Shown: positions 1 through 5,971, numbered from the stretch's first letter. The stretch is 12,025 bases of DNA from Glaciecola sp038744645 (GCA_038744645.1 JBCDMA010000103.1:1-12025), one strand, 5' to 3'. The notes: generated by a model not told the origin, from the letters alone. Translations and numbers: made by a program.

Positions 1-10
1 AGTTAAAGAA

Positions 11-86
11 TGGCTGGGGTAGCAGGACTCGAACCTACGAATGGCGGGATCAAAACCCGCTGCCTTACCAACTTGGCTATACCCCA
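11..86 (-). tRNA. tRNA-Gln (anticodon UUG), second copy
   Basis: Read on the minus strand this 76-nt unit starts TGGGGTATAGCC and ends GGCTACCCCA-type acceptor pairing followed by CCA (TGG at 11-13 on the plus strand). The anticodon arm carries TTTTGAT, giving anticodon UUG for Gln. The T arm has the usual GGTTCGAGTCC. It is base-for-base identical to the tRNA at 118-193, separated by 31 nt. CCA is encoded. It is the last member of the cluster visible here, and the operon may continue past the left edge. Confidence 0.97.
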
Positions 87-117
87 ATTGTGGTGATGAA
101 AAAATGAAATCCAAAAG

Positions 118-193
118 TGGCTGGGGTAGCAGGACTCGAACCTACGAATGGCGGGATCAAAACCCGCTGCCTTACCAACTTGGCTATACCCCA
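118..193 (-). tRNA. tRNA-Gln (anticodon UUG), first copy
   Basis: Minus-strand cloverleaf of 76 nt including encoded CCA (TGG at 118-120 on the plus strand). The anticodon is UUG (Gln). It is identical to the copy at 11-86, so this is a tandem duplication, as also found in the E. coli metT operon. It lies only 5 nt downstream of tRNA-Leu, so the transcript must be processed between the two. Confidence 0.97.
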
Positions 194-198
194 ACTTT

Positions 199-283
199 TG
201 GTGCGGAAGGAGAGACTTGAACTCTCACGCCGTGAAGCACTGGAACCTAAATCCAGCGTGTCTACCAATTCCACCACTTCCGC
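199..283 (-). tRNA. tRNA-Leu (anticodon UAG)
   Basis: This minus-strand 85-nt tRNA begins GCGGAAGTGG and ends with matching CTTCCGC, discriminator A and encoded CCA. The extended variable arm is typical of a class II (Leu) tRNA. The anticodon loop ATTTAGG gives UAG. It corresponds to E. coli leuW in position and anticodon. It is 11 nt downstream of tRNA-Met and 5 nt upstream of the first tRNA-Gln. Confidence 0.97.
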
Positions 284-294
284 AAATCTGAATA

Positions 295-371
295 TGGTGG
301 CTACGGCGGGACTCGAACCTGCGACCCCATCATTATGAGTGATGTGCTCTAACCAGCTGAGCTACGTAGCC
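295..371 (-). tRNA. tRNA-Met (elongator, anticodon CAU)
   Basis: This minus-strand 77-nt tRNA begins GGCTACGTAGCTCAG and ends CGTAGCC, A, CCA. The anticodon loop CTCATAA gives CAU. The G1-C72 acceptor pair and close match to E. coli metT, as recalled, support elongator Met rather than initiator fMet. An Ile-tRNA with a lysidine-modified CAU is unlikely on the same grounds. It is the first gene of the cluster, directly behind the promoter at 392-420. Confidence 0.95.
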
Positions 372-391
372 ATCGGCAATTCAGGCCGCGT

Positions 392-420
392 ATTATGCTA
401 ATATGGACTATCTCAGTCAA
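392..420 (-). promoter_or_regulatory. sigma-70 promoter of the tRNA operon
   Basis: On the minus strand a -35 TTGACT (415-420) is followed by a 17-nt spacer and a -10 CATAAT (392-397). Just downstream is ACGCGGCC, a GC-rich discriminator of the kind seen at stringently controlled stable-RNA promoters. Upstream of the -35 is an A-tract (CAAAAAACGG, complement of 421-430), which could serve as an UP element. The likely transcription start is near 385, about 14 nt before the tRNA-Met 5' end. This is motif-based, without experimental support. Confidence 0.75.
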
Positions 421-486
421 CCGTTTTTTGACTTAGTTGTTGTATTGCAATAACAAAAGAGTGACAAGCGTACAATTACTGTTCAA

Positions 487-538
487 CATTCATTCTAACG
501 TCTTAATCTAACGTTAAACATTGAATCTAAAATGAATG
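487..538. repeat. Inverted repeat around the ychF stop codon
   Basis: CATTCATT (487-494) and AATGAATG (531-538) are perfect 8-bp complements about 36 nt apart. Inside are two direct copies of TCTAACGT (494-501 and 507-514) and the palindrome TAACGTTA (509-516) over the stop codon. No T-run is present, so a standard intrinsic terminator is not supported; a weak structured 3' end is possible. Confidence 0.3.
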
Positions 539-1605
539 ACATCACCGTCTTTAACAATATATTCCTTGCCTTCTAAACGCCATTTCCCGGCATCCTTTGC
601 GCCTTGTTCGCCGCTGTATTCTACATAGTCATCGAACGAAACGATCTCTGCTCGAATGAATCCTTTTTCAAAGTCCGTATGGATTTTACCTGCTGCTTGA
701 GGTGCAGTTGCACCTTCAGGGTATGTCCATGCTCGCACTTCTTTTGGACCTGCGGTGAAATACGTTTGCAGTGTAAGCAAATCGTACCCCGCGCGGATAA
801 CTCTGTTTAATCCTGGTTCTTCTAAACCTAACTCTTGCAAGAATTCAGTTTTTTCTTCTTCATCCAGTTCAGCGATTTCTGATTCAATGGCAGCACAGAC
901 GCTGACGACCACTGCATTTTCAGTTGCCGCGATTGCGCTTACCTTGTCCAAATAAGGGTTATCGTCAAACCCGTCTTCGTTCACATTGGCGATGTACATC
1001 GTCGGCTTTAAGGTGAGGAAGTTCATATAGGCAATCGCAGCGAGTTCTTCTTTGGACAACTCAAGCGAACGAAGCATGCCACCTTCACTGACATGAGGAA
1101 GCACTTTTTCTAGTACTTTTAGCTCAAATTTGGCGTCAGCATCTCCACCTTTAGCGCGTTTGCCAACGCGTATCATGGCTTTTTCAGTGGTTTCTAAATC
1201 AGCTAACGCGAGCTCAGTGTTAATCACATCTATGTCTTCTGCCGGATCTACCTTGCCTGCAACGTGAACGATATTGTCATTGTCAAAACACCTGACGACA
1301 TGTCCTATTGCATCTGTTTCTCGGATATTGGCAAGAAACTTATTGCCAAGTCCTTCGCCTTTAGATGCGCCGGCAACCAGACCCGCGATATCGACGAATT
1401 CCATGCTCGTGGGGATGACCTTTTGCGGTTGTACAATATCAGCAAGTTTGTTCAGTCTGGTATCGGGCACCGGCACGACACCTGTATTTGGCTCAATTGT
1501 ACAAAAAGGGAAATTTGCTGCTTCTATACCGGCTTTAGTTAACGCATTAAACAGCGTTGATTTCCCGACATTAGGCAGGCCTACAATGCCACACTTAAAT
1601 CCCAT
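514..1605 (-). CDS. ychF: Ribosome-associated ATPase YchF (OLA1 family)
   Basis: This 363-residue protein has the length of E. coli YchF. YchF is an Obg-related P-loop protein that hydrolyses ATP rather than GTP and binds ribosomes; it is linked to oxidative-stress and leaderless-mRNA phenotypes in E. coli. Visible motifs are the P-loop GLPNVGKST at residues 9-17, the DIAGL switch II at 72-76, and NVNE at 207-210, which replaces the GTP-specific NKxD and is the family's ATP-preference signature. A C-terminal TGS domain follows from about 278 to 361, ending GDVIHFRFNV. The ATG is preceded by AGGAAGAA (1611-1618 complement). It lies 18 nt behind pth, the same pair as in E. coli, so it is probably the last gene of rplY-pth-ychF. 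No T-run terminator is obvious downstream. Confidence 0.97.
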   Translation of the reverse strand: MGFKCGIVGLPNVGKSTLFNALTKAGIEAANFPFCTIEPNTGVVPVPDTRLNKLADIVQPQKVIPTSMEFVDIAGLVAGASKGEGLGNKFLANIRETDAIGHVVRCFDNDNIVHVAGKVDPAEDIDVINTELALADLETTEKAMIRVGKRAKGGDADAKFELKVLEKVLPHVSEGGMLRSLELSKEELAAIAYMNFLTLKPTMYIANVNEDGFDDNPYLDKVSAIAATENAVVVSVCAAIESEIAELDEEEKTEFLQELGLEEPGLNRVIRAGYDLLTLQTYFTAGPKEVRAWTYPEGATAPQAAGKIHTDFEKGFIRAEIVSFDDYVEYSGEQGAKDAGKWRLEGKEYIVKDGDVIHFRFNV

Positions 1606-1623
1606 GATCGTTCTTCCTGTGAG

Positions 1624-2208
1624 TTATTCTGCTTTGAAACTGTGAAGTTTTTGTTGGGCCGTTTTAAAATCGCTTGAGATTAAATCTGGTATACAGCTAA
1701 TTGCGTGATCAATTGCTAGCAGCATTTTATTGTGCTGCTCATTTGGCGCTTTGCTCAATACATGCCCGGTCACTTTACTTTTATCGCCTGGATGCCCAAT
1801 ACCAATGCGAAGCCGGATAAAGTCTTCTTGATTCGCTAAGCTTTTGACAATGTCCCTTATACCATTTTGTGACGAGCTTCCGCCAATTTTCAACTTTGCT
1901 ACGCCGGGAGGGAAGTCGAGTTCGTCAAAAGCGACAAGCAATTCACTAGGTTGAATTTTATAAAAGCCAGCGATCGCTGCAACTGATTGTCCGCTTCTAT
2001 TCATATAGGTCGTGGGAATGAGCAGGCGAATATCATTTCCGGCAATCGTCACGCGGCCGCAAAAACCAAAAAACTTAGCGTCGTACTTTAATGTGATGTT
2101 AAAGTGCGACGCTAAGTTTTCAAGAAAGATCGCGCCAGCGTTGTGACGCGTATTTTGATACTCAGGGCCGGGATTACCTAGCCCCACAATCAACTTGATG
2201 TTTGACAA
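1624..2208 (-). CDS. pth: Peptidyl-tRNA hydrolase
   Basis: Pth cleaves the ester bond of peptidyl-tRNAs that drop off ribosomes, so that the tRNA can be reused. The protein is 194 residues, the same as E. coli. Core residues are kept: Asn12 and His22 in GLGNPG...TRHNAG, Asn70 in PTTYMN and Asp95 in FDELD (E. coli Asn10, His20, Asn68, Asp93). Two features differ. The loop that in E. coli reads GGGHGGHNG is here GGSSSQNG, one residue shorter with Gln114 in place of His113, and the His before Asp93 is Phe94. The start is TTG at 2206-2208; no ATG or GTG is available before residue 69. The gene is in the same frame as rplY, two sense codons after its TAG, and its Shine-Dalgarno GAGGAG is the last two codons of rplY. 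Translation is therefore probably coupled to rplY. Confidence 0.95.
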   Translation of the reverse strand: MSNIKLIVGLGNPGPEYQNTRHNAGAIFLENLASHFNITLKYDAKFFGFCGRVTIAGNDIRLLIPTTYMNRSGQSVAAIAGFYKIQPSELLVAFDELDFPPGVAKLKIGGSSSQNGIRDIVKSLANQEDFIRLRIGIGHPGDKSKVTGHVLSKAPNEQHNKMLLAIDHAISCIPDLISSDFKTAQQKLHSFKAE

Positions 2209-2223
2209 AGGAGACTACTCCTC
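2206..2223 (-). promoter_or_regulatory. Hairpin over the pth Shine-Dalgarno
   Basis: On the minus strand the rplY 3' end and pth start contain AGGAG-TAGT-CTCCT, a perfect 5-bp stem with a 4-nt loop, extendable by one G-U pair. The 5' arm is the pth Shine-Dalgarno, the loop holds most of the rplY stop codon, and the 3' arm abuts the TTG start. A ribosome terminating on rplY would melt it, which suggests translational coupling. The stem is seen directly; the function is inferred. Confidence 0.5.
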
Positions 2224-2856
2224 AGCGTCAGTCGCTTCCTCGCCAGAATCATCATCGTCACTGCTGCCACCGCCTTTAGCTGCTTTGATAGTAACAACTG
2301 CTAGGTCATGCGTTTCGCCTTTACCAAGTTCCACAGACTCAACACCCTCTGGAAGTTTAATATCGGACAAGTGAAGTGTTTGACCTAATCCTACGTCAAT
2401 CATATCGACTTCGATATATTCAGGCAGGTCTGTTGGCAAACACGTGACTTCGATTTCATTCACGTGATGTTCGATGTGGCCACCTTCCAATTTAACGCCT
2501 TTAGCTGATTCTTCATTAATATAATGAATAGGTACGTTCGTGTGCAGTTTTTCACCTGCAATTACGCGCTGAAAATCAAGGTGTGTTACTTTTGGTTTGT
2601 ATGGGTGACGCTGCATGTCCTTAACTAACGCTTCTACTGCTTTACCGTCAATATTAAGGGTTAGAACATGTGAATAAAACGCTTCAAACTCTTGTGCTTG
2701 AATCACTTTATTGTGCTCAAGTGTGAGGGCTAGAGGTTCTTCATTACCACCGTAAAGGATAGCAGGTACTTTACCCGCATGACGTAGGCGGCGGCTCGCA
2801 CCTTTCCCCGTGTCTTTGCGGACGTTTGCATCCAAATTAAAAATTGCTTCAGACAT
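2215..2856 (-). CDS. rplY: 50S ribosomal protein L25, long CTC form
   Basis: L25 binds 5S rRNA in the central protuberance of the large subunit. The protein is 213 residues, in contrast to the 94-residue single-domain E. coli L25. Residues 1-95 form the 5S rRNA-binding domain (GKGASRRLRHAGKVPAILYGG). Residues about 100-193 form the second, beta-rich TL5/CTC domain, and residues 198-213 are an acidic Asp/Glu tail. I chose the ATG at 2854-2856 because MSEAIFNLDA matches the family start and CGGAGA (2863-2868 complement) lies 7 nt upstream. An in-frame TTG at 2898 would add 14 residues unlike the family. It is first in rplY-pth-ychF, with a promoter at 2971-2999 and a leader of about 110 nt. Confidence 0.95.
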   Translation of the reverse strand: MSEAIFNLDANVRKDTGKGASRRLRHAGKVPAILYGGNEEPLALTLEHNKVIQAQEFEAFYSHVLTLNIDGKAVEALVKDMQRHPYKPKVTHLDFQRVIAGEKLHTNVPIHYINEESAKGVKLEGGHIEHHVNEIEVTCLPTDLPEYIEVDMIDVGLGQTLHLSDIKLPEGVESVELGKGETHDLAVVTIKAAKGGGSSDDDDSGEEATDAEE

Positions 2857-2912
2857 TATTTGTCTCCGTGTATGTAAATAGGCCAGTTTTGCGACCAAAC
2901 CAGCGGTTAATG

Positions 2913-2961
2913 TGTCTTTTCATGATTGTGAAAGACAGGATTCACTGTCAGCTAGCGACAG
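2913..2961 (-). promoter_or_regulatory. Structured rplY 5' leader
   Basis: Between the promoter and the rplY ATG the minus-strand leader contains three short stems. They are CTGTC/GACAG (2957-2961 with 2945-2949), GTGAA/TTCAC (2941-2945 with 2928-2932) and a 7-bp stem TGTCTTT/AAAGACA (2931-2937 with 2913-2919). The last two share bases, so they compete. L25 is reported to control its own mRNA in E. coli, so a regulatory leader is plausible here, but sequence similarity to that leader was not tested. Confidence 0.4.
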
Positions 2962-2970
2962 CGGCGGCGC

Positions 2971-2999
2971 ATTCTATCACTGCTAACGGTGGAACTCAA
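2971..2999 (-). promoter_or_regulatory. Extended -10 promoter of rplY-pth-ychF
   Basis: On the minus strand -35 TTGAGT (2994-2999) is followed by a 17-nt spacer and -10 TAGAAT (2971-2976). TG one base before the -10 (TGATAGAAT) makes an extended -10. A GC-rich stretch GCGCCGCC follows, as at growth-rate-controlled promoters. The predicted start near 2964 gives a leader of about 108 nt to the rplY ATG. Confidence 0.7.
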
Positions 3000-3021
3000 T
3001 TGGTAGATTAGTGGTTGTCTT

Positions 3022-3384
3022 TTATTGGTTGTTTATGATTTGTACTTCAGATACTTCGATGTATTCTCCATACTGATAAAACGTCACAACGTCCTTGATA
3101 GGTATCGCCTTTAGCGTAACGAGAAGCCCATCCTTTTTGAAAGCTTTGGGCAGATTTTTAAGCGTATACTTTTTACCGTCCTTAGCAATAAAACCAAAGA
3201 AGCCACCTTCTAACTCGACATATGTGATAGTACCAGTAAGTGTTATCAATGTATCCGAATCAATATTACTGTCGCTACTGGCTTGCACTTCATTTGTTGC
3301 TTCTTTGGGCGGTGTGATTTCCGGGCAGGCAAAGAGCAGCAGCGCAACAAGCAGCAACGGCACTAGCGACAATGGCTTCTTCAT
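3022..3384 (-). CDS. Small lipoprotein of unknown function
   Basis: I do not recognise a named family with certainty. The 120-residue product begins MKKPLSLVPLLLVALLLFAC: Lys-rich start, hydrophobic core and a lipobox LFAC with Cys20 as the lipidation site. The +2 residue is Pro, not Asp, so outer-membrane sorting by the Lol system is the default expectation. After a polar linker (residues 21-46), residues 47-115 look like one small beta-rich domain, with TGTITYVELEGGFFGF, a KDGKKY turn, NLPKAFKKDG, and a YGEYIEV end. This resembles small OB-like domains annotated only as hypothetical in other bacteria (from memory). The ATG at 3384 has no clear Shine-Dalgarno; an AT-only 5-bp stem TTTTA/TAAAA sits just before it. 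It lies 28 nt downstream of prs on the same strand and could be co-transcribed. Confidence 0.8.
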   Translation of the reverse strand: MKKPLSLVPLLLVALLLFACPEITPPKEATNEVQASSDSNIDSDTLITLTGTITYVELEGGFFGFIAKDGKKYTLKNLPKAFKKDGLLVTLKAIPIKDVVTFYQYGEYIEVSEVQIINNQ

Positions 3385-3412
3385 TTTTAATTAATAAAAT
3401 GATTGTAATATG

Positions 3413-4360
3413 TTAGTACTCAAACATCGCCGAGATTGATTCTTCATTACTGATTCTTCGAATAGTTTCAGCTAACATTTCCGATAATGTGAGTTCTTTC
3501 ACTTTGGGTAGCTGTTTTATTGCATCGCTGAACGGAATGCTGTCAGTTACAATAATTTCGTCAATGACTGATTCCTCTAGGTTTTTCGCTGCAGCACCTG
3601 AGAATACTGCATGCGTGGCGTAGGCGAATACCTTTCTGGCGCCGTGTTGCTTGAGCGCATCTGCTGCTTTTGCAAGCGTTCCACCAGTGTCAATGAGGTC
3701 ATCAACAATGATGCAATCACGTCCTTCAACATCACCAATAATATTCATTACCTGAGCAACATTTGCTTTTGGGCGTCGCTTATCAATGATGGCAAGGTCG
3801 GTATCATTGAGTAACTTAGCCGTCGCTCTTGCTCTAACCACGCCGCCAATATCAGGTGATACGACGACGGGGTCGACGAAATCTCGTTTGAACATATCGT
3901 CGAGCAGGATGGGGGTGCCAAATGCATTATCTACAGGTACGTCAAAGAAACCTTGGATTTGTTCCGCGTGCAGGTCAATTGTCAATACGCGATCAACGCC
4001 AACACTTGATAAGAAGTCTGCGACTACTCTCGCGGTAATAGGTACGCGTGCACTTCTAACGCGTCTGTCTTGTCTGGCATAACCAAAATAAGGAATAACG
4101 GCTGTAATTCTGCCAGCCGATGCACGACGAAATGCATCGATCATGACGATCAGTTCCATTAAGTTATCGTTGGTTGGCGCGCAAGTCGACTGAATAATGA
4201 AAACGTCAGCACCGCGCACGTTGTCGTGGATTTCGACTGAGATTTCTCCGTCACTGAATCGTCCAACGGATGCGTTCCCTAATTTGGTGTATAGTCTGTC
4301 TGCGACTTTTTGGGCTAGTTCAGGAACGGCATTTCCTGCGAATAACTTCATGTCTGGCAC
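3413..4360 (-). CDS. prs: Ribose-phosphate pyrophosphokinase (PRPP synthetase)
   Basis: Prs transfers pyrophosphate from ATP to ribose 5-phosphate, making PRPP for purines, pyrimidines, NAD, His and Trp. From the GTG at 4358-4360 the protein is 315 residues, exactly the E. coli length, starting (V)PDMKLFAGN as in E. coli. GAGGAAA (4366-4372 complement) sits 5 nt upstream, which decides for this GTG over the ATG three codons later and over any start up to 4492. Visible motifs are the catalytic-loop region KRRPKAN at 194-200, DLHAEQIQGFFD at 129-140, and the PRPP-binding loop DLIDTGGT at 221-228. It ends ISNEESISAMFEY, one residue different from E. coli. It follows ispE by 89 nt. No convincing promoter or PurR-type operator was seen in that gap. 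Confidence 0.97.
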   Translation of the reverse strand: MPDMKLFAGNAVPELAQKVADRLYTKLGNASVGRFSDGEISVEIHDNVRGADVFIIQSTCAPTNDNLMELIVMIDAFRRASAGRITAVIPYFGYARQDRRVRSARVPITARVVADFLSSVGVDRVLTIDLHAEQIQGFFDVPVDNAFGTPILLDDMFKRDFVDPVVVSPDIGGVVRARATAKLLNDTDLAIIDKRRPKANVAQVMNIIGDVEGRDCIIVDDLIDTGGTLAKAADALKQHGARKVFAYATHAVFSGAAAKNLEESVIDEIIVTDSIPFSDAIKQLPKVKELTLSEMLAETIRRISNEESISAMFEY

Positions 4361-4449
4361 TAATCTTTCCTCAGCACTGATGGATGTTTCTACCTGATAA
4401 TAACAAGGCGATTTCCGATGTTTTTGACCTATAATTCTGCCTAAAACGA

Positions 4450-5283
4450 CTATAATTCGGCGTGCAGCGCTGACTCGTGCGTGCCTCGACAAATAAAACC
4501 GGCGTACTTTTCAGGCAATAGATCTAATACTATTTTTGCTTTTTCTTGCGTATCGAAGACAGCAAAAACGCAGGCTCCAGTCCCGGTCATCCTGGCTGGT
4601 GCGTAGTTTAACAACCACTGTATTAAATTTGCAACCTCGGGATAGCGATTGCAAACAAAAGTTTGGCAGTCGTTTATCGTATCGTTGAAACGGAATTCAT
4701 CAAATGTGATGAGAGGCGTATCGCGCGGCAGATCATCGGCTGAGAATACCTCTGCTGTGCTGACATGAAGGTTAGGATTGGCGATTAAATACCACTTTTG
4801 CGGCAATCGCGCTGGCGTGATGACTTCACCAATACCGTTAGCAAAGCCGCTTTTACCCAGTATAAACACCGGTACATCAGCGCCTAGCGATTTGCCCAGC
4901 GTCATTAATTGCTCGGTTGAAAGATGGGTGTGCCACAGTTTGTTTAACGCAACCAGGGTTGAAGCTGCATTCGATGAGCCACCACCCAATCCACCGCCCA
5001 TGGGTAGCTGTTTTTTGATGGTAAAAATAGCGCCCTTTGACGAGTCAGTATAGGCTTTAAGTGCGGTTGCCGCCTGAATAATAAGGTTGTCGCAATCTTT
5101 TACTCCGTCAATTGGGGAAGACATCGCTAATAGATTGTCATCGGTAATTTTTATACCAAGCTCATCGCTATAATCCAATAACTGGAAATACGTTTGAAGT
5201 TGATGATACCCACTTTCTAGTCTGCCGTTGATATGCAGGAATAGGTTGATTTTTCCAGGGCAGGGAAACCAATGCACGGACAT
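4450..5283 (-). CDS. ispE: 4-diphosphocytidyl-2-C-methyl-D-erythritol kinase
   Basis: IspE phosphorylates CDP-methylerythritol in the non-mevalonate (MEP) isoprenoid pathway. From ATG 5281-5283 the protein is 277 residues and starts MSVHWFPCPGKINLFL, matching the family N-terminus. It is a GHMP kinase: Lys11 in PGKINL and Asp136 in GADVPVF are the expected catalytic pair, PMGGGLGGGSSNAAS at 95-109 is the ATP loop, and RMTGTGACVFAVF at 231-243 is the third GHMP motif. The start overlaps the lolB end closely (TAA T ATG, one base between stop and start) and has no good Shine-Dalgarno, which suggests translational coupling to lolB. A longer ORF back to 5334 is open but runs inside lolB. The order lolB-ispE-prs is common in gammaproteobacteria. 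Confidence 0.97.
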   Translation of the reverse strand: MSVHWFPCPGKINLFLHINGRLESGYHQLQTYFQLLDYSDELGIKITDDNLLAMSSPIDGVKDCDNLIIQAATALKAYTDSSKGAIFTIKKQLPMGGGLGGGSSNAASTLVALNKLWHTHLSTEQLMTLGKSLGADVPVFILGKSGFANGIGEVITPARLPQKWYLIANPNLHVSTAEVFSADDLPRDTPLITFDEFRFNDTINDCQTFVCNRYPEVANLIQWLLNYAPARMTGTGACVFAVFDTQEKAKIVLDLLPEKYAGFICRGTHESALHAEL

Positions 5284-5284
5284 A

Positions 5285-5893
5285 TTACAATGCTCGCCAA
5301 TCATCAATTCGAATGATGAGCTTCGTCGATTCACTTTGTAATGTCAGTCGGCTGGGCAAAGCAACGGCTTCTTTACCAGCAAAATCGAATGAACCATACT
5401 TTTCGTATTGTATGCGCCACTTACTGCAAGACTGACATCGCGGCTCAAGGGATTTGAGTAATCCATTGTCGTAATATGTTGTTTTGTCATCTGCTGAGGC
5501 TTGGCCCGTTATCCATATGGGTAATAGGGAAGCTGGAATGTACCAACCGGTAGCGCGCAGAAGCAACAATTCAGGAGATGTATCTTCGTAGAATTCGTCA
5601 TCCACTTCGAGTGTGGCGACAGTACCATCGTATTTAAGGGTAGCGATATTACTTCCAACCAGCGTGTTAAGCACCATGTCAAATTCAGTATCGCGTTGCT
5701 GCCATGCAAGGTACGCACTTTTCCGTTCATCTGTAGTGATAATGGCAAGCCTGCCTTTGATCTTCCAATGCTGATTGATATCGTTGACTCGATTGATATC
5801 TGAGGTGGCTGAGATATCCGGCTTAACGGCACACGCACTGATGAGTAAAATGAAGAATGTAAGGATAAGGAACTGTGCGTTTTTAATTGACAT
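5285..5893 (-). CDS. lolB: Outer-membrane lipoprotein receptor LolB
   Basis: LolB takes lipoproteins from the periplasmic carrier LolA and inserts them into the inner leaflet of the outer membrane. The 202-residue precursor has a signal peptide with an 11-residue hydrophobic core and lipobox LISAC, Cys21 being lipidated. The +2 residue is Ala, consistent with outer-membrane location. The conserved LolB opening WKIKGRLAI lies at about 43-51, followed by alternating beta strands that form the half-barrel (for example AYLAWQQRD). The hydrophobic segment SPELLLLRATGWYIPASLLPIWITG region at about 106-130 includes the family's helix and loop. The Shine-Dalgarno is weak. It is divergent from hemA, and ispE follows with one base between. 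Confidence 0.93.
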   Translation of the reverse strand: MSIKNAQFLILTFFILLISACAVKPDISATSDINRVNDINQHWKIKGRLAIITTDERKSAYLAWQQRDTEFDMVLNTLVGSNIATLKYDGTVATLEVDDEFYEDTSPELLLLRATGWYIPASLLPIWITGQASADDKTTYYDNGLLKSLEPRCQSCSKWRIQYEKYGSFDFAGKEAVALPSRLTLQSESTKLIIRIDDWRAL

Positions 5894-5926
5894 CTATTGA
5901 TAATGGCCTGTACATCTTAATTGCAT

Positions 5927-5940
5927 TGTTGCGCGCAGCA
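5927..5940. repeat. Near-perfect palindrome between lolB and hemA
   Basis: TGTTGCGCGCAGCA is symmetric at 12 of 14 positions around GCGCGC, in the middle of the 113-bp divergent gap between the lolB start (5893) and the hemA start (6007). It could be a dimeric regulator site or chance. I recognise no known consensus. Confidence 0.35.
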
Positions 5941-5942
5941 TC

Positions 5943-5971
5943 CTTTTAATATGCAGTTGATTTTACTACAA
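5943..5971 (+). promoter_or_regulatory. Candidate hemA promoter
   Basis: A -10 TACAAT (5966-5971) is followed by GC-rich GCGTGCCC. A weak -35 TTTTAA (5943-5948) lies 17 nt upstream. Initiation near 5978 would give a leader of about 29 nt to the chosen hemA ATG at 6007 and would exclude the upstream ATG at 5971, which lies in the -10 itself. The -35 is poor, so this is tentative. Confidence 0.35.

Noticed and set aside
117..338. 73-codon plus-strand frame and minus-strand frames across 3-338
   Set aside because: They lie over four clear tRNA genes; tRNA-derived frames of this sort are well-known spurious ORFs.
1274..1645. Plus-strand open frame of 123 codons antisense to ychF, and similar antisense frames in prs, ispE, hemA, kdsA and purB
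   Set aside because: Each lies wholly within a well-supported gene on the other strand, has no recognisable domain or ribosome-binding site, and reflects codon bias of the real gene.
2857..2898. Longer rplY reading from a TTG at 2898 (14 extra residues)
   Set aside because: The extra residues do not fit the L25 family start, and a good Shine-Dalgarno precedes the ATG at 2856.
4361..4492. Longer prs reading from 4492
   Set aside because: It would run into the end of ispE; the GTG at 4360 has a strong Shine-Dalgarno and gives the exact family length of 315.
5509..5838. 109-codon minus-strand frame inside lolB
   Set aside because: It is a shadow frame on the same strand as lolB with no ribosome-binding site or recognisable features.
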